Part shown: piece by piece, positions 34,763 to 41,812 of the stretch
Numbering within the stretch: position 1 is the stretch's first letter
Layout of the letters: every line of letters begins with the position of its first letter
Assembly (NCBI GenBank): GCA_031271465.1
Contig: JAISVR010000014.1
Span: 1 to 64,000, forward strand
DNA length: 64,000 nt
Source of the DNA: Prevotellaceae bacterium
GTDB taxonomy: Bacteria > Bacteroidota > Bacteroidia > Bacteroidales > Paludibacteraceae
Direction: 5' to 3'
Notes under the pieces: generated by a model
What the model was told of the DNA's origin: nothing
Databases searched by the model: none
Seen by the model: only the letters and a program-made list of their open reading frames with translations
Made by a program: the position numbers and the translations under genes

Positions 34763-36205
34763 ATGAAAAAATTAAATCGGACGACGGCTCAGGGCGTTAA
34801 AACCTATCCTGAGAGAATTATTCAATTTGGTGAAGGAAACTTTTTGCGCGCGTTTGTAGACTGGATTATCTGGAATACAAATAAAAAAACTAATTTCAAC
34901 AGCGGCGTAGTTGTGGTGCAACCTATTGCCAAAGGGATGGTTGACATGTTGAATGCTCAGGATAATCTTTATCATGTAAACTTGCAAGGATTGGACAAAG
35001 GCAATGTGGTAAACAGCCTCGATTTGGTTGATGTTATCAGCCGCTCGATGAATCCTTATGAGCAATTTGACGAATATATGAAATTAGCCGAAAATCCAGA
35101 AATGCGTTTCGTTATTTCAAATACTACCGAAGCCGGCATCGCTTTTGATCCTGCTTGTAAATTGGACGACAAGCCTGCATCTTCTTATCCGGGTAAACTT
35201 ACGCAGTTGCTTTATCATCGTTTTAAAACTTTTAATGGCGACAAGAGCAAAGGTTTTATCATTTTCCCTTGCGAATTGATTTTCCACAACGGAAAAGTAT
35301 TGAAAGAAACTATTTATCAATACATCGAACTGTGGAATCTTGGTGCTGAATTCAAAACTTGGTTTGAAGAAGCTTGCGGTGTATACTCTACTTTGGTAGA
35401 CAGAATTGTTCCCGGTTTCCCGAAAAAAGATATAGATGCTATCAAAGAAAAACTCCAATTCGACGACAATTTGGTTGTTCAAGCGGAAATTTTCCACCTG
35501 TGGGTTATCGAAGCTCCAAAATCGGTTGCGAAAGAGTTTCCTGCAGACCAAGCCGGATTGAATGTTCTCTTTGTTGATTCTGAAGCTCCTTATCACGAAC
35601 GCAAAGTTACTTTGCTCAACGGACCTCACACCGTATTGTCGCCCGTGGCATTTCTATCGGGCTTGAATATCGTACGCGAAGCATGCCAACACGAAGTAAT
35701 AGGCAAATATATCCACAAAGTGATGTTCGACGAATTGATGGAAACTCTTAACTTGCCGAAAGACGAGTTGAAACAGTTTGCCAACGATGTATTGGAACGA
35801 TTCAATAATCCGTTTGTCGACCATGCAGTTACTTCGATTATGCTTAACTCTTTCCCAAAATACGAAACTCGCGACTTGCCCGGACTGAAAACTTATCTTG
35901 CTCGTAAAGGTGAATTGCCGAAAGGGTTGGTATTGGGTCTTGCCGCAATTATCACTTACTATAAAGGGGGTAAACGCGCCGACGGAGTAGAAATTACTCC
36001 AAACGACGACCCAAAAATCATGTCGTTGCTTACCGAATTGTGGGCTACGGGCAACACTACAAAAGTTGCCGAAGGTGTTCTTGCTGCCGATTTCATTTGG
36101 AAAGAAGACTTGAACAAAATTCCGGGACTGAAAGATCTTGTAGTAAAATACCTTGATGCGATTCAGGAAAAAGGAATGCTTGAAGTCGTTAAAACTATCG
36201 TATAA
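34763..36205 (+). CDS. uxaB: Tagaturonate reductase
   Basis: A 480-residue long-chain mannitol/uronate dehydrogenase-family protein. It starts MKKLNRTTAQGVKTYPERIIQFGEGNFLRAFVDWII (FGEGNFLRAF is the NAD-binding start of UxaB). Further segments are VISNTTEAGI, YPGKLTQLLYHRF and VTLLNGPHTVLSPVAFLSG. It reduces tagaturonate to altronate with NADH in galacturonate catabolism. uxaA follows after a 96 bp gap containing an inverted repeat. Confidence 0.93.
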   Translation: MKKLNRTTAQGVKTYPERIIQFGEGNFLRAFVDWIIWNTNKKTNFNSGVVVVQPIAKGMVDMLNAQDNLYHVNLQGLDKGNVVNSLDLVDVISRSMNPYEQFDEYMKLAENPEMRFVISNTTEAGIAFDPACKLDDKPASSYPGKLTQLLYHRFKTFNGDKSKGFIIFPCELIFHNGKVLKETIYQYIELWNLGAEFKTWFEEACGVYSTLVDRIVPGFPKKDIDAIKEKLQFDDNLVVQAEIFHLWVIEAPKSVAKEFPADQAGLNVLFVDSEAPYHERKVTLLNGPHTVLSPVAFLSGLNIVREACQHEVIGKYIHKVMFDELMETLNLPKDELKQFANDVLERFNNPFVDHAVTSIMLNSFPKYETRDLPGLKTYLARKGELPKGLVLGLAAIITYYKGGKRADGVEITPNDDPKIMSLLTELWATGNTTKVAEGVLAADFIWKEDLNKIPGLKDLVVKYLDAIQEKGMLEVVKTIV

Positions 36206-36216
36206 TATTAATCATT

Positions 36217-36283
36217 GACTATTGACTATTTACAATTTACAATTTTACGATAGTAGAATTAAAATAGTAAATGGTCAATGGTC
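36217..36283. repeat. Inverted repeat between uxaB and uxaA
   Basis: GACTATTGACTATTTAC (36217-36233) pairs with GTAAATGGTCAATGGTC (36267-36283) at 15 of 17 positions, with a 33 bp AT-rich middle. It could form a hairpin in the uxaB-uxaA transcript and modulate its stability. Confidence 0.6.
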
Positions 36284-36301
36284 TAATAGTAAATGGAATA
36301 A

Positions 36302-37792
36302 ATGGCTAACTATCTAAAAATTAATCCTGCCGACAATGTTGCTGTAGCTATTGTAGAGCAGCCAGCCGGAACAAAAGTAAATGTGGGAGGCGTAGAAATC
36401 ACGCTTACCGAAACTATTCCTGCCGGACATAAATTTGCATTAAAAGCATTAGCTGTAAATGACAATGTAATCAAATACGGCTATCCTATCGGACACGCCA
36501 TCAGTGCCATTGCACAAGGCGGATGGGTAAACGAAACAAATATTAAAACTAACCTTGCCGGCTTGTTGGAGTATAAATATGAGCCGGTAAAGGTAGAATT
36601 AAATATCCCTAAAAGGGATTTAAAATTCAACGGTTACAAACGCAAAAGCGGCGAAGTAGGTATTCGCAACGAAATTTGGATTGTGCCTACTGTTGGCTGC
36701 GTAAACGGTATCGGGCAAACAATTATCCGCGAATTCAAAAAAGAAATCGGCGAACTGAAAGGCGTTGATGCGATGGAAGTGTTTGTACATAACTATGGCT
36801 GCTCTCAATTGGGCGACGACCACGAAAGCACTCGCAAAATTCTTCGCGACATTGTGCTCCACCCCAATGCTGGCGGTGTATTGGTGCTTGGTTTGGGTTG
36901 CGAGAACAACCAACCCGATTTGTTCCGCGAATTTTTGGGCGAGTTCGACGAATCGCGGGTTAAATTTATGGTTACGCAAAAGGTACACGACGAAATTGCC
37001 GAGGGTGTTAAGTTATTGAAAGAACTCTATAACCTTGCGTCGCAGGATAAACGCGTGGAATGTCCCATTTCCGACCTTCGCGTAGGGTTGAAATGCGGTG
37101 GTTCGGACGGTTTCTCCGGCATTACGGCTAATCCGTTGTTGGGCGTATTTTCCGACTTTTTGGTAGCACAGGGCGGAACAACCGTTTTGACGGAAGTGCC
37201 TGAAATGTTCGGCGCGGAAACTATCCTGATGAATCGTTGCGAAACGGTTGAAATGTTCGACAAGACTGTTCATTTGATTAATGATTTCAAAGAATATTTT
37301 ATCAAGAACGAGCAGCCTGTGTACGAAAACCCATCGCCGGGCAACAAAGCGGGCGGTATTTCTACCTTGGAAGAAAAATCGCTGGGCTGTACGCAAAAAT
37401 GCGGTAAATCGTATGTAAAAGATGTGCTGATGTATGGCGACCGCTTAAAAACCCGTGGTTTGAACCTGTTAAGTTCTCCGGGCAACGACTTGGTTGCTGC
37501 TACTGCTCTCGGTTCGTGCGGTTGTCAAATGGTGTTGTTCACTACCGGTCGCGGTACGCCGTTCGGAAGCTTTGTGCCTACGATGAAGATTTCTACTAAC
37601 ACGCCGTTGTACGAAAACAAACCAAACTGGATTGATTTCAACGCAGGCAGCTTGTTGCAAGGGAAATCGATGGAAGACTTGAACGAAGAGTTTATCCAAT
37701 ATGTAATTAAAGTAGCTAACGGCGAGTGGGTTAATCACGAAAAATCAGACTCCCGCGAAATAGCTATCTTTAAAACCGGTGTTACACTGTAA
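36302..37792 (+). CDS. uxaA: Altronate dehydratase
   Basis: A 496-residue protein. The N-terminal SAF domain (about 1-95, with GHKFALKAL and YGYPIGHAI) is followed by the large dehydratase domain with RNEIWIVPTVGCVNGIG, HNYGCSQLGDD, LGLGCENNQ, GLKCGGSDGFSGITANPLLG and NLLSSPGNDLVAATALGSCGCQMVLFTTGRGTPFG. These Cys residues bind the Fe cofactor. It dehydrates altronate to 2-keto-3-deoxygluconate. A good terminator follows at 37823-37857. Confidence 0.95.
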   Translation: MANYLKINPADNVAVAIVEQPAGTKVNVGGVEITLTETIPAGHKFALKALAVNDNVIKYGYPIGHAISAIAQGGWVNETNIKTNLAGLLEYKYEPVKVELNIPKRDLKFNGYKRKSGEVGIRNEIWIVPTVGCVNGIGQTIIREFKKEIGELKGVDAMEVFVHNYGCSQLGDDHESTRKILRDIVLHPNAGGVLVLGLGCENNQPDLFREFLGEFDESRVKFMVTQKVHDEIAEGVKLLKELYNLASQDKRVECPISDLRVGLKCGGSDGFSGITANPLLGVFSDFLVAQGGTTVLTEVPEMFGAETILMNRCETVEMFDKTVHLINDFKEYFIKNEQPVYENPSPGNKAGGISTLEEKSLGCTQKCGKSYVKDVLMYGDRLKTRGLNLLSSPGNDLVAATALGSCGCQMVLFTTGRGTPFGSFVPTMKISTNTPLYENKPNWIDFNAGSLLQGKSMEDLNEEFIQYVIKVANGEWVNHEKSDSREIAIFKTGVTL

Positions 37793-37822
37793 TTAATAAA
37801 ACTTGGAATAATATGAATGAAA

Positions 37823-37857
37823 AAATCCGCTGAATGTTTAAGTCAGGCGGATTTTTT
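37823..37857 (+). terminator. Terminator after uxaBA
   Basis: AAATCCGCTGA pairs with TCAGGCGGATTT (one bulge), then a T-run; 30 bp after the uxaA stop. Confidence 0.75.
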
Positions 37858-37858
37858 T

Positions 37859-37989
37859 GGAATAATCCCTTTGAGGCTTGCTTCGTCATTGCGAGGAACG
37901 AAGCAATCTTGGAGTTGCACCTTATTGGAGATTGCTTCGTTCCTCGCAATGACGGATAGTGTTTGCCTTGCAAGCCTCAAAGGGATTCC
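37859..37989. repeat. Inverted-repeat element, copy C (131 bp)
   Basis: The outer ends GGAAT(AAT)CCCTTTGAGGCTTGC and GCAAGCCTCAAAGGGATTCC are inverted copies differing only by a 3-base insertion. The inner pair GTCATTGCGAGGAACGAAGC / GCTTCGTTCCTCGCAATGAC is a perfect 20 bp inverted repeat. This is the best-preserved copy in the window. Confidence 0.85.
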
Positions 37990-38032
37990 GGATTTTTTTT
38001 GTAGTACATTTGTCGATTAAAATTTTAATAAA

Positions 38033-38926
38033 ATGAAAAAAATAAGAGCCGCCATAGTTGGATATGGTAATATTGGAAAGTTTGTGTTGGAAGCATTGAG
38101 TGCTGCGCCCGATTTCGAGGTTGCAGGCATTGTGCGTCGCAGTCCGGAAAAAACGGTAGAAACTGCCCATTTGGAAATAGTAGATAATATAGCAAAACTA
38201 AAGAATGTAGATGTAGCCATATTATGCGCGCCTACGCGCAGCATAGAGCAATATGCCAAAGAAATATTGTCAATGGGTATCAATACGGTGGATAGCTTTG
38301 ATATTCACGGCGGCATTGTAGAGTTGCGTCGCGAATTGGATAAAGTTGCCAAAGCAAACAATGCTGTGTCTATTATCTCGGCTGGTTGGGATCCGGGTAG
38401 CGATTCGGTGGTGCGTGCACTGCTCGAAGCTTGTGCTCCCAAGGGTATTACCTATACCAATTTCGGACCGGGCATGAGCATGGGACACACTGTTGCCGTG
38501 AAAGCAATTGAAGGCGTAAAAAAAGCGTTATCGATGACTATTCCGCTGGGTACGGGTGTGCATCGCCGTATGGTATATATCGAGATAGAAGACGGCTACG
38601 ATTTTCAAACCGTTGCTGCGGCTATTAAAGCCGACGATTATTTTGTGCACGACGAAACGCATGTTTTCCAAGTGCCTTGTGTAGACGATTTAAAGGATAT
38701 GGGACACGGCGTAAAGCTTATCCGTAAAGGTGTGTCCGGTTCTACTCAAAATCAGATTTTCGAGTTTAATATGACTATCAATAACCCTGCATTGACGGCG
38801 CAGGTATTGGTATCGGTGGCTCGTGCCAGCACGCTACAACAAGCCGGCGCTTATACGATGATTGAAATTCCGCTGATTGATATGCTTTATGGCGAGCGCG
38901 ATGAATTAATTAAGCGATTGGTTTAA
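38033..38926 (+). CDS. ddh: meso-Diaminopimelate D-dehydrogenase
   Basis: A 297-residue NADP-dependent dehydrogenase. It starts MKKIRAAIVGYGNIGKFVLEAL (Rossmann GYGNIG at 9-14), then GIVRRSPE, CAPTRSIEQYAKEIL, NTVDSFDIHGGI, SAGWDPGSDSVVRALLEACAPKG and GPGMSMGHTVAVKAI, the Ddh-specific substrate region. It aminates tetrahydrodipicolinate directly to meso-DAP, a one-step bypass in lysine and peptidoglycan synthesis. A -7-like box TACATTTG is at 38005-38012. Confidence 0.93.
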   Translation: MKKIRAAIVGYGNIGKFVLEALSAAPDFEVAGIVRRSPEKTVETAHLEIVDNIAKLKNVDVAILCAPTRSIEQYAKEILSMGINTVDSFDIHGGIVELRRELDKVAKANNAVSIISAGWDPGSDSVVRALLEACAPKGITYTNFGPGMSMGHTVAVKAIEGVKKALSMTIPLGTGVHRRMVYIEIEDGYDFQTVAAAIKADDYFVHDETHVFQVPCVDDLKDMGHGVKLIRKGVSGSTQNQIFEFNMTINNPALTAQVLVSVARASTLQQAGAYTMIEIPLIDMLYGERDELIKRLV

Positions 38927-38958
38927 CAAACTATCCTGCTAAGGTTTATACAACAATG

Positions 38959-39145
38959 GCTTTTCAACTCGGAGCAATGGTTTTCCGGCTCAGAGCAATG
39001 ACTTTCAGCTCGGAGCAATGACTTTCCGGCTCAGAGCAATGCTTTTCCGATTCAGAGCAATGACTTTCCGGCTCGGAGCAATGCTTTTCCGGTTCAGAGC
39101 AATGCTTTTCAGCTCGGAGCAATGACTTTCCGGTTCAGAGCAATG
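38959..39145. repeat. Tandem array of nine 20-21 bp units
   Basis: Nine head-to-tail units tile 187 bp exactly (seven of 21 bp, two of 20 bp). The plus-strand unit consensus is YTTTTCCGGCTCRGAGCAATG. Each unit contains a small palindromic core GCTCnGAGC (some units have GTTC or ATTC as the left half). The two 20 bp units lack the same base (TTTCAGCTC instead of TTTCCGGCTC) and break any reading frame, so the array is non-coding. It starts 32 bp after the ddh stop, ends in an oligo-T tract, and stops 49 bp before the gene at 39195. Confidence 0.93.
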
Positions 39146-39194
39146 GTTTTTTTTGAAATTTCTTTATTTTTTCAATCTATAAATTTTAATTATT

Positions 39195-39845
39195 ATGGGA
39201 ATAAATCAATCATTAACAGCAAGAATGGCTCTTATCGGGCAGGGAATTAACGGCGCAATGGCGAATCCCGACATTATGAACCGCCTGAAAGACTTTGGTT
39301 ACACGGAAGAGAAAATGACTGCGGGGAAAACTCTTTTTGATCAAACGCAAGTCGAAGTTATCGCACACAAGAAGGAATACGGCGAACAGTATTCTGCCTA
39401 CGAAGTGGTGGAAAAGCTTTGGGAACCGATCCAAAATGCTTATAAACAAACGCGCGACCTCTGCCGCATCGGGCTGAAAAACAAGGTGGGCGCGCTGCAC
39501 TCTCTCCGTGCTACGGGCAGCCGCAGCCGTTCAATCGCCGGTTTTATAAAAGATGCACGAATACTTTACACCAATTTGATGGAACAAGCTGAATACCTGC
39601 AAACGATGAATGGGTTCGGCATCAGCAAAGAGAAACTTACAACTGATCTTGAAGCTATACAGCAACTCGAAACTGCCTACCAAAACTACCTCAAAGAGCG
39701 TGGCGAAGCGCAGGATTCGACTGTAAAACGCGACCGGCTCCTTGACAGTCTGTACGACTGGTACAGCGACTTCCGAGCCGTAACCCGCATTGCCCTCGCC
39801 GATAACCCTCAGCTGATGGAAGGATTAGGCGTGGTAGTGAAGTGA
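39195..39845 (+). CDS. Helical protein of unknown function with internal duplication
   Basis: A 216-residue, predicted all-helical soluble protein without signal peptide or known motif. It has two related halves: residues 34-96 (FGYTEEKMTAGKTLF ... YKQTRDLCRIGLKN) and 141-204 (FGISKEKLTTDLEAI ... YSDFRAVTRIALADN) align end to end. The linker SLRATGSRSRSIAGFIKDARILY is basic. It is preceded by the tandem array and followed 15 bp after the stop by a 150 bp inverted-repeat element. The family is not recognised. A helical-bundle binding protein is possible; no function is claimed. Confidence 0.82.
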   Translation: MGINQSLTARMALIGQGINGAMANPDIMNRLKDFGYTEEKMTAGKTLFDQTQVEVIAHKKEYGEQYSAYEVVEKLWEPIQNAYKQTRDLCRIGLKNKVGALHSLRATGSRSRSIAGFIKDARILYTNLMEQAEYLQTMNGFGISKEKLTTDLEAIQQLETAYQNYLKERGEAQDSTVKRDRLLDSLYDWYSDFRAVTRIALADNPQLMEGLGVVVK

Positions 39846-39860
39846 AGCATGACCTGACAC

Positions 39861-40010
39861 AGAAGAGGTTGTCCCAAAAGAACGCAAATGACAAAAAAAC
39901 GCAAATTTTCGCAAATACAATCACAAACATTCGCTTTTAATATATTGATTTTTAGTGAAATGAAATTTGCGGCATTTGCGTTCTAAAAGACTTTTGGCAC
40001 AACCCCTTCT
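39861..40010. mobile_element. 150 bp MITE-like inverted-repeat element
   Basis: The ends AGAAGAGGTTGTCCCAAAAG and the inverse of AGAAGGGGTTGTGCCAAAAG match at 18 of 20 positions. Immediately inside, AACGCAAATG pairs with CATTTGCGTT. It carries no ORF and no obvious target duplication. The end sequence resembles transposase-type terminal repeats, so it is probably a non-autonomous derivative; no matching transposase is in the window. Confidence 0.7.
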
Positions 40011-40052
40011 TAGAACTTTGTGGTAAAAACATACTCTGACAGCTTGTTGCCG

Positions 40053-41396
40053 TTATTGATTTTCTGCACAGGGGACTTCGGCATCAGTCGGAAAATCGGC
40101 AGCATCAATAGCTTTTATTTCTTCTATTTTATCAAAAAAAACCTTTACAAACGAGGTACGCTGCTGGTCTATCGGGTCCGACTCTTCGCCGTTTTTGTCA
40201 GTAAATTTGTCGAAAAGACTTCTCAGCACCTCAATGCTTTTCATAATGCCGGAATCTATCAGTGCCTGTTTCAAGAAAGGAATCCGGTTTAAATCAATTT
40301 CAAAGAAGAAACTTATTTTGTCCATTCCCAAATATATGATGTCTTCCTTGCTCAGCGGGATAATCTTATGAAACTTTTCTCCTTCGGGAGTTTTTTCATG
40401 TATCAGCGGAAGAAAGGTATTCACAATCAGGTCGTTGTTTTGCACAAAGAAAGAGAAATATCCGAGAGGATGAGCATCATACTGCTTCGTTTGTATGGTA
40501 CACGAGAGAAACTTTTGCTTTCCGTTTGTTATCACCCTGATCCTGTTTGTGAGCGTATAATGAACCAGCAGATTTCTGTCGGCAGCTTGAAAAATGTCCA
40601 TGCGCTCCTTGAAACGATGCAGCACATGCGACTGTACATAAATATTAAAATAATACTTTTCGTCTATTCCCGGGATAATCCAGTGTTTGGGAACAGTAAC
40701 ATTATAGGGCTCAAAAATCCCATTCGGCGGATAAAAAAGTCTGAATGCTGTACGATACGCCCCTTTGTGGTTAAATGCCTTTGTTTGACACTCATCCATC
40801 GTAAAACGGATTTTCATTCGTATTGATTCCGTTTCGTTGGATGCCCATGTATATTTGAAACCATATTGCCGGAAGTTTATCTGCGAATATCTTCGCATCA
40901 GATTTTGTATATACGAATATACTTCGAAAAAACTTTCTTCGAAAATAAATAAAAAATCTTTGTCTTTAAAAAAACTGTCGTAAATAAGACGGGCAGTTTC
41001 CTGCTGGGGAGTGTTGTCGTAAGTACCTTGTTCTACCAAAATGCGGATAAAAAACAAGAAAGACAATCCGCTTGTAGCCAGTTCCATGTAGCTAAGTTTA
41101 TTCTCGGGGTCTCCCCAATAATTCTCCTTCATAAAACGATTTATCTCTGCGCGAAAAATACTTAGAAACTGACGCGGTATCGTATTTTCCTTTTCAGCCT
41201 TAATGCTTGGCACAGCCAAAGCGAACTTTATAAGTGTCTGCCGCTGTTTTTTTGTAAATGTATCTATCAAATCGGGATCGAGGTCAAAATGTTTGAGCAC
41301 TTTTTTTGCCACCAGATAGTTAGTATGCAACTGCCGTTGCGACACATCTTTAGTCAGGTTCTGCGAGTTCAAAGGAGTCTTTTTTTTCTTCATCAT
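40053..41396 (-). CDS. Conserved-looking protein of unknown function (about 447 aa)
   Basis: The ATG at 41394-41396 (MMKKKKTPLNSQNL) is preferred; the frame extends to a TTG at 41453 but the extra residues are not convincing. It is a soluble, charged protein. The N-terminal helical region (about 20-180) includes FTKKQRQTLIKFAL and a RFMKENYWGDPENKLSYMELATSG segment. A central Tyr/Phe-rich region (YYFNIYVQSHVLHRFKERMDIF) follows, and a C-terminal region has KISFFFEIDLNRIPFLKQALIDSGI. No catalytic motif is recognised. It lies convergent to the 39195 gene and downstream of thrS, in a stretch rich in repeats. Confidence 0.72.
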   Translation of the reverse strand: MMKKKKTPLNSQNLTKDVSQRQLHTNYLVAKKVLKHFDLDPDLIDTFTKKQRQTLIKFALAVPSIKAEKENTIPRQFLSIFRAEINRFMKENYWGDPENKLSYMELATSGLSFLFFIRILVEQGTYDNTPQQETARLIYDSFFKDKDFLFIFEESFFEVYSYIQNLMRRYSQINFRQYGFKYTWASNETESIRMKIRFTMDECQTKAFNHKGAYRTAFRLFYPPNGIFEPYNVTVPKHWIIPGIDEKYYFNIYVQSHVLHRFKERMDIFQAADRNLLVHYTLTNRIRVITNGKQKFLSCTIQTKQYDAHPLGYFSFFVQNNDLIVNTFLPLIHEKTPEGEKFHKIIPLSKEDIIYLGMDKISFFFEIDLNRIPFLKQALIDSGIMKSIEVLRSLFDKFTDKNGEESDPIDQQRTSFVKVFFDKIEEIKAIDAADFPTDAEVPCAENQ

Positions 41397-41473
41397 TTTG
41401 TTTAATTTTTTAGTTAACGGCACGAAAATATTATAATTTCTACGATTAGACAAAAAAACATGAAAATTTGCTG

Positions 41474-41529
41474 ATTAGACCTAACAGGTTTTAAAAACCT
41501 GTCAGGTTTGATGCTATGTTAGGTCTAAT
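41474..41529. repeat. Nested palindrome
   Basis: The outer arms ATTAGACCTAACA (41474-41486) and TGTTAGGTCTAAT (41517-41529) are perfect reverse complements. Inside, CAGGTTTTAAAAACCTG is itself a palindrome. Confidence 0.8.
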
Positions 41530-41545
41530 TTTAAGAAAACAATTT

Positions 41546-41593
41546 TACGGCACTCTGTGCCCTGTATTATGATTTCAGGTGCAGAGTACCGTA
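41546..41593. repeat. Inverted repeat
   Basis: TACGGCACTCTGTGCCCTG (41546-41564) and CAGGTGCAGAGTACCGTA (41576-41593) pair with few mismatches around an 11-base loop. The pattern resembles intergenic palindromic repeats seen widely in environmental Bacteroidota. Confidence 0.7.
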
Positions 41594-41650
41594 GTATTTG
41601 AGCTTAAAAACATAAAAAACGAACAGAGCTACAGAGTAGCAAAATATCGC

Positions 41651-41744
41651 ATAAGCCTCATCGCTTCCGGAGATTACTTCGTCGTTCCTCCTCGCAACCA
41701 ACGGTCATGACCGAAGGGAATAATGACGAAAGGGATAGTTCCGT
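41651..41744. repeat. Inverted-repeat element, copy D (degenerate)
   Basis: AAGCCTCATCGCTTCCGGAG, then TTACTTCGTCGTTCCTCCTC and the CAACGGTCATGACCGAAGGG insert found also in copies F and H, then AATGACGAAAGGGATAGTTCC. Confidence 0.65.
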
Positions 41745-41770
41745 TGCTTTCTTATGGATAACATAAAAAG

Positions 41771-41800
41771 AAATGCCCGATAATTTAATATCGGGCATTT
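41771..41800 (-). terminator. Terminator of thrS
   Basis: AAATGCCCGATA / TATCGGGCATTT hairpin with a 6-base loop, 13 bp after the thrS stop, with oligo-T on both sides in the appropriate strand. Confidence 0.8.
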
Positions 41801-41812
41801 CTTTTTATTGTT

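Larger units (their letters stand above)
41397..41812. other. Intergenic region with nested palindromes and repeat copy D
   Basis: No gene seen. From left: a nested inverted repeat (41474-41529), a second one (41546-41593), a small CTAC/GTAG hairpin near 41625, repeat copy D (41651-41744) and the thrS terminator (41771-41800). Confidence 0.7.

Noticed and set aside
38959-39145. CRISPR array
   Set aside because: Units abut with no spacers, the repeat is only 20-21 bp, units differ from each other, and no cas-like gene is in the window.
41397-41453. N-terminal extension of the 40053 gene from a TTG codon
   Set aside because: A double ATG (41391-41396) follows at once with a typical Lys-rich start; the extension adds no recognisable sequence.
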